Source: Bacteroides fragilis (GTDB taxonomy: Bacteria > Bacillota > Clostridia > Lachnospirales > Lachnospiraceae). From it: a stretch of 64,000 bases of DNA. This document shows, piece after piece, positions 34,185 through 44,207 of the stretch (positions are counted from its first letter, which is position 1; each line of letters starts with the position of its first letter). Location of the stretch: the NCBI GenBank assembly GCA_023664485.1, contig JAMPFK010000007.1:1-64000 (forward strand), read 5' to 3'. Position numbers and translations under genes: made by a program. Under the pieces are notes generated by a model. The model was given only the letters and a program-made list of their open reading frames with translations. It searched no databases and had not been told where the DNA came from.

Positions 34185-34970
34185 ATGATAGATATTTCTT
34201 TTACCTATGCGGATTTGGAATTTTTTCTGCTGGTGCTGGTGCGCGTGACCTGCTTTATCCATGTGGCTCCGCTTTTCGGAATGAACAATACCGTTCCCCG
34301 GAGGGTCAAGACCGGGCTTAGTATTTTTATCGCATACCTGTTGTTTTCCTATCTGGATCATAATGAAGTGATTTATCATACGGTATCCGAATATGCCGTT
34401 ATCGTCATGAAGGAAGCGCTGACAGGCTTTCTGATCGGATGGGGCGCGCAGCTTTGCATGACGGTCGCTTCTTTTGCGGGACGTATCTCCGATATGGAGA
34501 TCGGTTTGTCCATGGTATCGCTGATGGATCCTCTGACGATGGAAAGCGCGACTTTCAGCGGCGTATTCTATCAGTATATGTTTTCCTTATTTCTGATTAT
34601 TACGGGAATGTATCAGTATCTGCTGAAAGCGCTGATGGATACGTTTACCCTGATACCGGTCAATGGCGCGGTTTTTCATACGGAATCGCTGATTAATACG
34701 CTGATACGGTTTATGAGCGACTATATTGTTATCGGTTTCCGGATTTGTCTGCCGATTTTCTGTGTGATACTGCTGCTGAACTGCGTGCTTGGAATCCTTG
34801 CGAAGATCGCTCCGCAGATGAATATGTTTTCGGTCGGTATACAGATGAAGGTGCTGACCGGCCTGGCTATTATGTTCCTGACAGTCCGGATGCTGCCGGG
34901 AGCTGCGGATTTCGTCTTTCGGGAAATGAAGGATCTGATGCAGGCGTTCGTTATGGGGATGACGGGTTAG
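34185..34970 (+). CDS. fliR: Flagellar export gate protein FliR
   Basis: This 261-residue membrane protein has about six helices. Conserved stretches include PLFGMNNTVPRRVKTGLSIF near the N-terminus, LIGWGAQLCMTVASFAGRIS in the middle, and LGILAKIAPQMNMFSVGIQM toward the end, where FliR resembles FliQ plus FliP. One copy completes the FliPQR channel. A purine-rich GGAAGGGTAAGGGG precedes the ATG. Confidence 0.96.
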   Translation: MIDISFTYADLEFFLLVLVRVTCFIHVAPLFGMNNTVPRRVKTGLSIFIAYLLFSYLDHNEVIYHTVSEYAVIVMKEALTGFLIGWGAQLCMTVASFAGRISDMEIGLSMVSLMDPLTMESATFSGVFYQYMFSLFLIITGMYQYLLKALMDTFTLIPVNGAVFHTESLINTLIRFMSDYIVIGFRICLPIFCVILLLNCVLGILAKIAPQMNMFSVGIQMKVLTGLAIMFLTVRMLPGAADFVFREMKDLMQAFVMGMTG

Positions 34971-35015
34971 GAGCCAGAGAATCTGGCCTGAATATAGAAG
35001 GAAGTGAGTATTCGC

Positions 35016-36128
35016 GTGGTCTTGGAATATAATCTCCAGTTCTTCGCAAAGGATGGACCGGGCGGCGAGAAAACGGAAGAGCCTACCGGAAAAAGATTGA
35101 GCGACGCCAGAAAAGAGGGACAGGTCGCAAAGAGCCGGGAAGTGGTCAATGCGGCCATGCTGCTGGGACTTTTTCTGCTTATGAAATTCTGGGTCGGCAA
35201 TATGGGAGAAAGTTTTATTTCTTTTTTTCAGAATATCTACTCACAGATACCGGAATATGTTAAAATGTATGATGGATATATACAGGAGATTACATGGCGG
35301 GCAATTTTTATCCGGTCCCTGACGAGGATCCTTGCGATCCTTGCGCCGGTATTTCTGGTCGGGTTCCTGATCGCATTTCTCGTGAATCTGTACCAGGTGA
35401 AGTGGAAGCCTACGACTAAGCCGATGAAGCCGAAGTTCAGCAAGCTGAATCCGGCCAGCGGGATTAAAAGGCTCTTTTCGCCGCACTCTTTAGTGGAGCT
35501 GGTAAAAGCGGTCGCCAAGATAGCGATTATCGTGTATGCGGTCTATTCTTATCTGATCAGGCATGCGCCCAGTATTTTCCTGCTGTATGGCCTCTCGCTG
35601 AATCAGGCGATCGCGCAGATCGGCGACCTGGTCATTAATCTGGGGTTCCGTATTTGTTATTTTTATCTTCTGATTGCTGCGGCCGATTTTATTTATCAGA
35701 AATTCAAGTTCAAAAAGGACATGAAGATGACCAAGCAGGAAGTCAAGGATGAATATAAGAACCAGGAAGGTGATCCCAAGATCAAGAGCAAGCAGAGGCA
35801 GCGTATGATGGAGGCTTCCAGAAGGCGCATGATGAAAGCGCTTCCGGAAGCGGATGTTGTCATAACCAATCCGACCCATTATGCGGTGGCGATTAAATAT
35901 GACCCGGAGATGTATGATGCGCCTTATATAGTCGCGAAGGGGGCGGATTATCTGGCGCAGAAGATCAAAGAGACGGCCAAAGAGCATCATATAGAAATTG
36001 TTGAGAATAAACCGCTCGCCCGGATGCTGTACGCGAACGTGGAGGTGGGCGGCATCGTGCCGCCGGAGCTGTATCAGGCGGTCGCGGAAGTGCTTGCGTT
36101 TGTATATCATTTACAGGGTAAGGTCTGA
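35016..36128 (+). CDS. flhB: Flagellar export switch protein FlhB
   Basis: This 370-residue protein has four membrane helices (about 45-245) and a cytoplasmic C-terminal domain with the self-cleaving motif NPTH at 285-288. Cleavage there switches the export gate from rod/hook to filament substrates. I chose GTG at 35016, since AAGGAAGTGA ends 8 bases before it and the resulting start lines up with the FlhB pattern 'LQFFA...KTE.PT'. GTG at 35004 is in frame but overlaps the ribosome site. Confidence 0.94.
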   Translation: MVLEYNLQFFAKDGPGGEKTEEPTGKRLSDARKEGQVAKSREVVNAAMLLGLFLLMKFWVGNMGESFISFFQNIYSQIPEYVKMYDGYIQEITWRAIFIRSLTRILAILAPVFLVGFLIAFLVNLYQVKWKPTTKPMKPKFSKLNPASGIKRLFSPHSLVELVKAVAKIAIIVYAVYSYLIRHAPSIFLLYGLSLNQAIAQIGDLVINLGFRICYFYLLIAAADFIYQKFKFKKDMKMTKQEVKDEYKNQEGDPKIKSKQRQRMMEASRRRMMKALPEADVVITNPTHYAVAIKYDPEMYDAPYIVAKGADYLAQKIKETAKEHHIEIVENKPLARMLYANVEVGGIVPPELYQAVAEVLAFVYHLQGKV

Positions 36129-36202
36129 GAAGAAGTTCTAAGACCCGCGCCGGAGGGCGCTTTGTCAGGAGTATAAGAATATAGGGGAAAGGAGAAGAGG
36201 AT

Positions 36203-38245
36203 ATGGGCGGTTTGAAAAAGGCGGATATAGGCGTTGCGCTTTATTTGCTTTCGGCGTTCATTATGTTGATTGTTCCGATAAAGTCGTGGCTTTTGGACAT
36301 ATTGCTTGCCTGCAATATATCGGTCGCATTTACGGTCATGTTCGGCTGTATGTTTGCCAATGAAGTGTTGAAAATGTCCTTTTATCCGACGGTTTTGCTT
36401 TTCACGACAGTATTCAGGATAGCCCTGAACGTATCCTCTACCAGACTGATTCTGACCACCGGGAGTCCGGGGAATGTCGTTGAGACGTTCGGACAGTATG
36501 TCGGCGGAGGCGATCTGGTCATCGGCGTTATCGTATTTATTATTCTGATCATCGTGCAGTTTATGATCATCAATAAAGGTTCCGAGCGTGTTGCAGAGGT
36601 AACGGCAAGGTTTACGTTGGACGCTATGCCGGGCAAGCAGATGGCGATCGACGCGGATTTAAATACCGGGGCGATTACGGATGAGGAAGCCAAGGAACGG
36701 CGTGAGAAGCTGCAGGATGAAGCAAGCTTTTTCGGTTCGATGGACGGTGCCGTAAAGTACGTTAAGGGAGATGCTACGGCGGGCCTTTTCATTACGGCGA
36801 TCAATATCGTCGGCGGAATCGTAATGGGTATGTGGCGTCAGAATATGGAGTTCACGGATGCGCTGAACCGCTATGCGATCCTGACCATCGGCGATGGCCT
36901 GGTAAGCCAGATCCCGTCCCTGCTCATTTCATTATCGACAGGTATCCTCGTTACGAAGGGATCGAAGGATGCGGACTTCGGTACGGTGCTCATCCGTCAG
37001 CTGTTCGGCGTGCCTAAGGTGCTTTATCTGGTAGGCGCCGTTATCGCGGGGCTGGGTATCATCACTCCTTTGAACACGGTCATTTTCGTAGCGCTCGGCC
37101 TCTGTTTTATCGTTGTGGCGAGGATTATTTCCGGTACGCTGGAAACTGCGGAGATCGAAAGAGAAGTGGATACGGAGGAAGCGGCGGCGGAAGAGATCCG
37201 GCAGCCGGAGAATGTCACTTCCCTGCTGCAGGTGGATCCGATCGAACTGGAATTTGGTTATGGCATTATTCCGCTCGCGGATGTCAACCAGGGCGGCGAT
37301 TTACTGGATCGTGTCGTTATGATCCGTAGACAGATTGCGCTGGAACTCGGTACGGTCGTGCCGATTATCCGTCTGCGTGATAATATTCAGTTGAATCCGA
37401 ATCAGTATATTATTAAAATAAAAGGGGTACAGGTCAGCGAAGGAGAGATCCTGTTCGACCACTATATGGCGATGAATCCGGGCTATGTGGAGGAGGAGAT
37501 TACCGGTATCCCGACATTTGAGCCTTCCTTCCATCTGCCTGCTATCTGGATTACGGAAGGCCAGCGGGAGCGTGCGGAGAGTATGGGTTATACGGTCGTT
37601 GACCCGCCTTCCATCATCGCGACTCATTTGACGGAGATCATCAGGCAGTACATAGCGGAGCTTTTGACCAGACAGGATGTGCAGAATCTTGTCAACAACC
37701 TGCGGGAGACTAATCCTTCCCTTGTGGAGGAGCTTGTGCCTAAGCTCCTGGGGCTTGGCGAAATACAGAAGGTACTGCAGAATCTGCTTTCGGAAGGAAT
37801 TTCAATCCGGGATCTTCTGAGTATCTTTGAAACGCTGGCGGATTATGCTTCGACGACGAGGGATACGGATATTCTGACGGAATATGTCAGACAGAGCCTG
37901 AAGCGGGCGATTTCCAACAAGTTTTTCCCTTCCAATGAGACGACGAGTGTTGTGACGCTGGATCCCAGGCTGGAGCAGGAAATCATGGGAAGCGTGAAAC
38001 AGACGGAGCAGGGCGCGTACCTGACGCTGGATCCGGCGAAAACGAGGGCGATTATGGATTCTGTCGGCACAGAGACAAAGAAGCTGGAAGATCTGGGCAA
38101 GATTCCGATCGTCATTACGTCGCCCATCGTGCGTGCTTATTTTAAGAAATTGACAGAGGATTATTTTAAAGATTTGGTCGTTGTATCTTATAATGAAGTG
38201 GAATCTAATATTGAATTACAGTCTGTTGGGATGGTGACAGCATAA
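36203..38245 (+). CDS. flhA: Flagellar export protein FlhA
   Basis: This 680-residue protein has about eight N-terminal membrane helices (to about 315), the conserved cytoplasmic loop RFTLDAMPGKQMAIDADLNT that carries the FHIPEP signature, and a large C-terminal cytoplasmic domain that docks chaperone-substrate complexes and FliJ. The length is typical. The last base overlaps the flhF start (TAATG), indicating translational coupling. An AAAGGAGAAGAGG ribosome site precedes the ATG. Confidence 0.97.
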   Translation: MGGLKKADIGVALYLLSAFIMLIVPIKSWLLDILLACNISVAFTVMFGCMFANEVLKMSFYPTVLLFTTVFRIALNVSSTRLILTTGSPGNVVETFGQYVGGGDLVIGVIVFIILIIVQFMIINKGSERVAEVTARFTLDAMPGKQMAIDADLNTGAITDEEAKERREKLQDEASFFGSMDGAVKYVKGDATAGLFITAINIVGGIVMGMWRQNMEFTDALNRYAILTIGDGLVSQIPSLLISLSTGILVTKGSKDADFGTVLIRQLFGVPKVLYLVGAVIAGLGIITPLNTVIFVALGLCFIVVARIISGTLETAEIEREVDTEEAAAEEIRQPENVTSLLQVDPIELEFGYGIIPLADVNQGGDLLDRVVMIRRQIALELGTVVPIIRLRDNIQLNPNQYIIKIKGVQVSEGEILFDHYMAMNPGYVEEEITGIPTFEPSFHLPAIWITEGQRERAESMGYTVVDPPSIIATHLTEIIRQYIAELLTRQDVQNLVNNLRETNPSLVEELVPKLLGLGEIQKVLQNLLSEGISIRDLLSIFETLADYASTTRDTDILTEYVRQSLKRAISNKFFPSNETTSVVTLDPRLEQEIMGSVKQTEQGAYLTLDPAKTRAIMDSVGTETKKLEDLGKIPIVITSPIVRAYFKKLTEDYFKDLVVVSYNEVESNIELQSVGMVTA

Positions 38246-39480
38246 TGATAATTAAGAAATTTACGGGGAAAACAGAATCGGAAGCGATAGAAAGCGCGAA
38301 GAAGGAGCTTGGTGCGAACGTTGTCGTGATGAACGTCAGGAACGTGAAGCGCAAGGGCCTGTTCGATTTTCTGAAACCGCAGATGGTAGAAGTGACGGTT
38401 GCACTCGAAGAAGAGGCGAACAATCATGAAAAGGCGGTGTCCGCAGAGGTAAAGGCGGCGGTATCCGCGATCAATGAGGTTGTTTCCAATATGAACAGCG
38501 CGCCGGCACAGCAGGCGGAGGCGCCGCGGAGTGCCGCGCCTGTGAAGCAGGAGGAAAATCCCGGTAAAAAAGAGAACAACGCTATCGAAGAAAAACTGGA
38601 CAGTTTGCAGTCCCTGCTGGAGCAGCAGCTGCAAAAACCGGAGGAAGAGAAAAAGGAAGAAAAAGAAGAAGAGGAGATCAGCGAAACGGATATGTTCATG
38701 AAGCTTCTGCATACGACGATGCTGGAGAATGAAGTGGATGAAACATATGCCGGCCAGATTATCGAGGAGATTGAGAAGGTCAATAAGCCGAATTGTCCTT
38801 TCGATTTCGCGCTCGCGAATACCTATCAGAAAATGATCTTGAAATTCGGAAAGCCCGTCGGCATTACGCCCTCCGCAAAAGGGGTAAAGGTCGTATTTTT
38901 TGTGGGGCCTACTGGGGTCGGAAAGACGACGACGATCGCAAAGATCGCTTCCCGTTTTCAGGTGGACGATAAGAAGAAGGTAGCGCTCCTGACGGCGGAT
39001 ACCTACCGGATCGCGGCGGCGGAGCAGCTTCGCACCTATGCGAATATTTTAGAGGTGCCCTTCCGCATCGTCTATACGATAGAGGAAATAGGGCAGGCGC
39101 TTACGGATTTCAGGGACTATGATTATATTCTGGTGGACACCGCAGGGCATTCTTACCAGAATAAGGCGCAGAAGGAAATGATGACGAAATTCATCCATTC
39201 GATAGACGACAGGGTGGAAAAAGAAGTCTTTCTCGTACTCAGCGCCACGACGAAATACAAAGATCTGATCAGCATTGCCGATGCTTATAAAGAGATGGCG
39301 GATTATAAGCTGATTTTCACCAAACTGGATGAAACGACGACGTTAGGAAATCTGCTGAATCTGAAATTGTACACGGGAGCATCCCTTTCTTATGTGACGC
39401 ATGGCCAGAATGTACCCGATGATATAGAATGCTTTAATCCACAGAAAACGGTCAAACGATTGCTTGGTGGAAAGAACTAG
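38245..39480 (+). CDS. flhF: Flagellar-number/placement GTPase FlhF
   Basis: This 411-residue SRP-type GTPase begins MIIKKFTGKTESEAIESAKK (B domain). It then has a Lys/Glu-rich linker (about 95-150), the N domain, and a G domain with the P-loop GPTGVGKTT from 221, VDTAGHS and TKLDETTTLG. FlhF sets where flagella are built, with FlhG (next gene) as GTPase activator. The third member of this GTPase family in the window is FtsY; Ffh is not present. Confidence 0.96.
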   Translation: MIIKKFTGKTESEAIESAKKELGANVVVMNVRNVKRKGLFDFLKPQMVEVTVALEEEANNHEKAVSAEVKAAVSAINEVVSNMNSAPAQQAEAPRSAAPVKQEENPGKKENNAIEEKLDSLQSLLEQQLQKPEEEKKEEKEEEEISETDMFMKLLHTTMLENEVDETYAGQIIEEIEKVNKPNCPFDFALANTYQKMILKFGKPVGITPSAKGVKVVFFVGPTGVGKTTTIAKIASRFQVDDKKKVALLTADTYRIAAAEQLRTYANILEVPFRIVYTIEEIGQALTDFRDYDYILVDTAGHSYQNKAQKEMMTKFIHSIDDRVEKEVFLVLSATTKYKDLISIADAYKEMADYKLIFTKLDETTTLGNLLNLKLYTGASLSYVTHGQNVPDDIECFNPQKTVKRLLGGKN

Positions 39481-39503
39481 GATTTGCTGAGAAAGGAGAA
39501 AAA

Positions 39504-40379
39504 ATGGATCAGGCTGAACAACTGAGAAATATAATAAAGGCAGGCAGCCGGCCTCAGCGACCGTTGGCAAGAGTCATCACCGTCACGAGTGGAAAAGGTG
39601 GTGTCGGGAAATCAAATGTTGCGATTAATCTGGCTGTCCAGTTTAAAAAGATGGGACAGCGCGTGATTATATTGGATGCGGATTTCGGACTGGCGAATAT
39701 TGAAGTGATGTTCGGCGCGGTTCCCAGGCATAACCTGTGCGATCTGATCTATCAGGGTAAAAATATCAAGGAGATCATCACATGGGGACCTATGGATATC
39801 GGTTTTATTTCGGGAGGATCCGGCATTGCGGGTATGTCGAATCTGAGTATTGATTATCTGAACTATATTATTAAAAACCTGACGGAGTTAGACGAAATGG
39901 CGGATATCATCATCGTGGATACCGGAGCGGGCATTTCCGATGCGGTTCTGGAATTTCTGGTGGCGAGCGGCGAGATTTTGCTCGTAACGACGCCGGAACC
40001 GACTTCGATTACGGATTCCTATTCGCTTGTCAAAGCGCTGAACAGGCATCCGCGGTTTTTCAAAGAGGATTCGCAGATCAAGGTGATCGCCAATAAGGTG
40101 GAGAACGGACAGGAGGGCAGGATTCTTTTTGAAAAGCTGGATACGGTGGTCACGAGATACTTAAAGATTCCGATTACCTATCTCGGTATGATACCGCAGG
40201 ATGCGCAGCTCGCGAAGGCCGTTATGCAGCAGATGCCGGTATCGATTCAGAATCCCGACAGCAAATCGGCGCAGGCCTATGAAATGCTGGCGGCGAAGCT
40301 GATGAACAAGGAGCTGAACAAGACCTTAACGAAACGTGGCATGGCGGCATTCTTTTCGCATATCATATCAAAAAGATAG
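39504..40379 (+). CDS. flhG: MinD-like ATPase FlhG (YlxH)
   Basis: This 291-residue ParA/MinD ATPase has the deviant Walker A GKGGVGKS at 30-37, the ILDADFGLANIEVMFG motif, and DTGAGISDAV. The N-terminal MDQAEQLRNI carries the conserved DQAxxLR element by which FlhG activates FlhF. It limits flagellar number and delivers C-ring parts. A gap of about 95 bases without a clear promoter separates it from cheB. Confidence 0.95.
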   Translation: MDQAEQLRNIIKAGSRPQRPLARVITVTSGKGGVGKSNVAINLAVQFKKMGQRVIILDADFGLANIEVMFGAVPRHNLCDLIYQGKNIKEIITWGPMDIGFISGGSGIAGMSNLSIDYLNYIIKNLTELDEMADIIIVDTGAGISDAVLEFLVASGEILLVTTPEPTSITDSYSLVKALNRHPRFFKEDSQIKVIANKVENGQEGRILFEKLDTVVTRYLKIPITYLGMIPQDAQLAKAVMQQMPVSIQNPDSKSAQAYEMLAAKLMNKELNKTLTKRGMAAFFSHIISKR

Positions 40380-40474
40380 GAACAGGCCGGCAGGATAAAA
40401 AGATAGCCGGCATGCGAATGATACAAAATGAAAGGACAGATTCCAAAAAAATAAAATAAAGGGAAGGTATCGTG

Positions 40475-41554
40475 ATGAAAAATATCTTAGTGGTTGATGA
40501 CTCTGCACTCATGAGAAGGGTGCTCTGTGATATAATTGAAAGTGATGAAAGATTCCATGTACAGGATCGGGCGACGAACGGTCTGGAGGCATTGGATTTA
40601 CTGACCAGAAAAAGCTATGATGCGGTGATTCTGGATGTGAATATGCCTCGCATGAACGGTCTGGAGCTGCTGAAGGAATTACAGAACCGTAAGATTCAGG
40701 CAAGGATCATGATGGTCAGCACAGATACCCGCGAAGGGGCAAAAACGACGCTGGATGCGCTGGAGCTCGGCGCGCTGGATTTTGTCCATAAACCGGGAAC
40801 TGCAATGGACTGCAGGACGGACGATTTTAAAGAGAAGCTGTTATATACGCTGGGAGTCGTTGTAGAGTCAAGGCTGTTATCATACGATAAACCGGCGGCA
40901 GCGCCGGTCAAGGTCGCGCCGGTGGCGCCGGTAAGGCCGGGAAGCCTTGCGGGCAGACGGATGTCTGCTCCTGTCGGCAATAAGATCGTAGCGCTTGCGA
41001 GTTCTACGGGCGGACCCAAAGCCTTACAGGCTGTCGTGCCGAAGCTGCCGAAGGCGTTGAAGGCTCCGGTCGTGATCGTGCAGCACATGCCGGCAGGCTT
41101 TACGGCGTCTTTAGCGGACCGGCTGGATATGTTAAGCGAAGTTCATGTAAAAGAAGCGGCGGAAGGCGACGTACTGGAACCCGGCGTTGTTTATATTGCG
41201 ATGGGAGGAAAACATCTGAACATTGTGGCAACAGGGGGAAAATACAGCATTCATTATTCGGATGAGCCGTCCAGAGAAGGGGTAAAGCCCTGTGCGAATT
41301 ATATGTACGAGTCGTTGGCGGACAGCAAATTCGATCAGATCGTATGCGTTGTTATGACCGGTATGGGAGCCGACGGTACGAAGGGAATCCAGAATCTGAA
41401 AGAAAAAAAGAAACTGCATGTCATTGCGCAGGAGGCAGGTACATGCGCGGTATATGGAATGCCAAGGAGTATCGTGAACGCGGGACTTGCGGACCAGATC
41501 GTGCCGCTTGAGCAGATTGCGCAGGAGATTACAATGAACGTGGGGGTAAGATGA
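40475..41554 (+). CDS. cheB: Chemotaxis protein-glutamate methylesterase CheB
   Basis: This protein of about 359 residues has an N-terminal receiver (acidic D8/D9, phosphate-accepting D54 in LDVNMPRMNG) and a C-terminal methylesterase domain. The catalytic serine is in ALASSTGGPKA, the histidine in VQHMPAGF and the aspartate in TGMGADGTKG. It removes methyl groups from receptors during adaptation. The linker is an Ala/Pro/Val stretch. ATG at 40475 suits the GGGAAGG ribosome site better than GTG at 40472. No cheR is in the window. Confidence 0.96.
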   Translation: MKNILVVDDSALMRRVLCDIIESDERFHVQDRATNGLEALDLLTRKSYDAVILDVNMPRMNGLELLKELQNRKIQARIMMVSTDTREGAKTTLDALELGALDFVHKPGTAMDCRTDDFKEKLLYTLGVVVESRLLSYDKPAAAPVKVAPVAPVRPGSLAGRRMSAPVGNKIVALASSTGGPKALQAVVPKLPKALKAPVVIVQHMPAGFTASLADRLDMLSEVHVKEAAEGDVLEPGVVYIAMGGKHLNIVATGGKYSIHYSDEPSREGVKPCANYMYESLADSKFDQIVCVVMTGMGADGTKGIQNLKEKKKLHVIAQEAGTCAVYGMPRSIVNAGLADQIVPLEQIAQEITMNVGVR

Positions 41555-41555
41555 A

Positions 41556-43724
41556 ATGGATGTCAGTCAATATTTGGAAATTTTCCTTGATGAAACGAAC
41601 GAGCACCTTCAGAACCTGAATACACAGATTCTGATTCTGGAGCAGGAACCCGATAACATGGACACAATTAACGAGATTTTTCGTGCTGCCCATTCTTTAA
41701 AGGGTATGGCAGGCACAATGGGATATAAGAGGATGCAGAACCTCACCCATGATATGGAAAATGTCTTTTCAGAGGTCCGTAACGGGAATATTACCGTCAA
41801 GGCGAATATGATAGATATTCTGTTCCAGTGTCTCGATGCGCTTGAAGAATACAATACGAATATCCGGGAAAGCGCCGATGAAGGGACGAACGATAACGAA
41901 CCTTTGATCAAACAGCTCAACGCCATTTTAAAGGGCGGCGCGGAGCCGGAAACGAAAGAAGAGAAAAAAGAAAAGCCGGCGGCACAGCCGGAAGCGGCGG
42001 CTGGGGCAGAAGGTCAGAAGTGGCAGGGAATGCAACTCGGCGATTCCGAGAAAACAGTCATCACGGAGGCACTGCGTCAGGGCAAAAAGGCTTACGGCAT
42101 GACGGTAAAAGTACAGGAGGCCTGCATTTTGAAAGCGGCAAGAGCCTTTCTCGTCTTTAAGGCGGTGGAAGAGTTCGGAGAGATCATATCTTCCAACCCT
42201 TCGGCGCAGGATATCGAGGATGAAAAGTTCGATCTGGATTTCAGCCTGATCGTTGTCACAGAAGAATCCCTCGATAAAGTGCTTCAGGCAGTCAGAAGCG
42301 TGTCTGAAATCGAAGCGGTAACGGCCGGCGCTTATGAGGCGGTAAAACAGGCCGTATCTGAAACTTCATCGGAAGAGCATGAGGCTGTGGAAGAAAAGGA
42401 AGAGAAAGAGGAGCCGGCGGTTCGGGAAGAACCCGTTAAGGAGACGCCTGCAAGGGAAGTTCCCGCGAAGGCGGAGGTACGCAAGGCGGCGGAAGCGCCG
42501 GGCCAGGCGCCCGCGAAAGCGGCGCCCGCAGGAAAAAATGATAAGAAACCGGCGGCGGGGAAACCGATCGTCAACAGGACGGTCAGAGTCGATATCGAGA
42601 AGCTGGATATGCTGATGAATCTCGTCAGCGAGCTGATCATCGCGAAGAACTCTCTCGTATCCGCTTCAGCAACGGTGGAAGGCAATGCGAATTCGGAAGT
42701 AAACGATCAGATCGAATATCTGGAGAGTGTAACGACCTCCCTGCATGAATCCGTTATGAAGGTACGGATGGTGCCGATTGAAAGCGTTGTGACAAAATTC
42801 CCGCGTATGATCCGGGATCTGTCCAAGAAACTCGATAAAAAGATGGAACTGTATATGTCCGGTGAGGAAACGGAGCTCGACCGTACCGTTGTAGATGAGA
42901 TCGGCGACCCGTTGATGCACCTGCTGCGTAATTCGGCGGATCATGGTCTGGAATCGGCGGAAGTGCGTAAGGAAAGAGGAAAGCCGGAGGTCGGTTCTAT
43001 TTTCCTGGACGCTTATCAGGACGGCAATAACGTCGTTATCGAGGTAAGGGATGACGGTAACGGTATCGATACGGAAGCCGTTAAGAACAAAGGAATCGAG
43101 CGCGGCGTCATCACGCCCGAACAGGCTGAGATCATGACCGAGAAGGAAATCATCGATCTGCTGTTCAATGCCGGATTCTCTACGGCGAAAGCCGTATCCG
43201 ATGTTTCCGGGAGGGGCGTCGGTCTGGATGTCGTAAAATCGAAGATCGAAGCTTTGAGCGGTGAAGTGGAAGTAAAAACGAAGCTGGGCGAAGGAAGCAC
43301 ATGGATTATCAGACTGCCTCTGACACTCGCTATCATTCAGGCCCTTATGGTGGTTATCGGCGGCGAGAAGTATGCGATTTCCCTGGGTTCCATTCAGACA
43401 CTGGAAGATATTCCCGCATCGGATGTTAAATTGGTGCAGAATAAAGAAGTCATTCATTTAAGAGATCTTGTCATTCCGTTGATTCGTATGACGGAAATTC
43501 TGGATATCGAGAGCACGAAGGATCCGAAGGAGAATCTTGTTGTGGTCATCGTTAAGAAAGGCGATAAATACGCGGGTCTGGTAGTCGATGAGCTGATCGG
43601 ACAGCAGGAAATCGTTATTAAATCGATGGGCAAGTATATCAACAAGTGCAAGATTATCAGCGGCGCAACGATTCTCGGCGATGGCGAGGTCGCATTGATT
43701 CTGGATGCGAACGCACTGATGTAA
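41556..43724 (+). CDS. cheA: Chemotaxis histidine kinase CheA
   Basis: This 722-residue kinase has the P1 domain with phospho-H46 in AAHSLKGMAG and a P2-like CheY/CheB-binding domain (about 150-260). A Glu/Ala/Pro-rich linker follows (about 265-340). The P3 dimerisation domain begins RTVRVDIEKLDMLMNLVSEL, the P4 ATP site includes LLRNSADHGLE and DDGNGID and GRGVGLDVV, and P5 is a CheW-like domain. It phosphorylates CheY, CheB and CheV. It starts one base after the cheB stop triplet. Confidence 0.97.
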   Translation: MDVSQYLEIFLDETNEHLQNLNTQILILEQEPDNMDTINEIFRAAHSLKGMAGTMGYKRMQNLTHDMENVFSEVRNGNITVKANMIDILFQCLDALEEYNTNIRESADEGTNDNEPLIKQLNAILKGGAEPETKEEKKEKPAAQPEAAAGAEGQKWQGMQLGDSEKTVITEALRQGKKAYGMTVKVQEACILKAARAFLVFKAVEEFGEIISSNPSAQDIEDEKFDLDFSLIVVTEESLDKVLQAVRSVSEIEAVTAGAYEAVKQAVSETSSEEHEAVEEKEEKEEPAVREEPVKETPAREVPAKAEVRKAAEAPGQAPAKAAPAGKNDKKPAAGKPIVNRTVRVDIEKLDMLMNLVSELIIAKNSLVSASATVEGNANSEVNDQIEYLESVTTSLHESVMKVRMVPIESVVTKFPRMIRDLSKKLDKKMELYMSGEETELDRTVVDEIGDPLMHLLRNSADHGLESAEVRKERGKPEVGSIFLDAYQDGNNVVIEVRDDGNGIDTEAVKNKGIERGVITPEQAEIMTEKEIIDLLFNAGFSTAKAVSDVSGRGVGLDVVKSKIEALSGEVEVKTKLGEGSTWIIRLPLTLAIIQALMVVIGGEKYAISLGSIQTLEDIPASDVKLVQNKEVIHLRDLVIPLIRMTEILDIESTKDPKENLVVVIVKKGDKYAGLVVDELIGQQEIVIKSMGKYINKCKIISGATILGDGEVALILDANALM

Positions 43725-43743
43725 GGGAAGGAGATACGATAGA

Positions 43744-44196
43744 ATGGAAGAATTAAAAGCGGTTAATGATACGACTCAGTTTATCGTGATCAAGCTGGGC
43801 GAAGAGCAGTACGGCATCGATATCAAATATATCGACAATATTCTGCGAATGCAGAAGATTACAAGAGTGCCAAAGGTTGCTTCTTATTTAAAGGGCGTTA
43901 TTAATCTGCGCGGGGAAGTCCTTCCCGTCATGAGCATCCGGATCAAGATGGGCCTGGAAGAAGATATTGTTACCAAATCCAGCCGGATCATCGTCATTAA
44001 GATGGAACAGCAGGGAATGATAGGTATCATTGTGGATGAGGTAAAAGAAGTCGTTACTTTGGAAACAGCGCAGATCGAAAAAGTCTCATACGCTTCCAAG
44101 GACGAGAAAGATAATTTTATTTACGGTATTGGAAAATATGAAGGCGGCCTGATTTCCCTTCTGGATCTGAATCTGGTCGTGCCTGAAAATTCATAG
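43744..44196 (+). CDS. cheW: Chemotaxis coupling protein CheW
   Basis: This 150-residue protein is a single CheW domain with the conserved YGIDIKYIDNILRMQKITRV, YLKGVINLRGEVLPV and GIIVDEVKEVV stretches. It couples receptors to CheA. It follows cheA with an AAGGGAAGGAG ribosome site and is followed 11 bases later by cheC. Confidence 0.96.
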   Translation: MEELKAVNDTTQFIVIKLGEEQYGIDIKYIDNILRMQKITRVPKVASYLKGVINLRGEVLPVMSIRIKMGLEEDIVTKSSRIIVIKMEQQGMIGIIVDEVKEVVTLETAQIEKVSYASKDEKDNFIYGIGKYEGGLISLLDLNLVVPENS

Positions 44197-44207
44197 GAGG
44201 TTTATTT

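Noticed and set aside
40380..40474. Promoter or separate unit between flhG and cheB
   Set aside because: The GCCGGC repeats are self-complementary hexamers without a T run, and no convincing -35/-10 pair is seen; cheB is taken as part of the operon.
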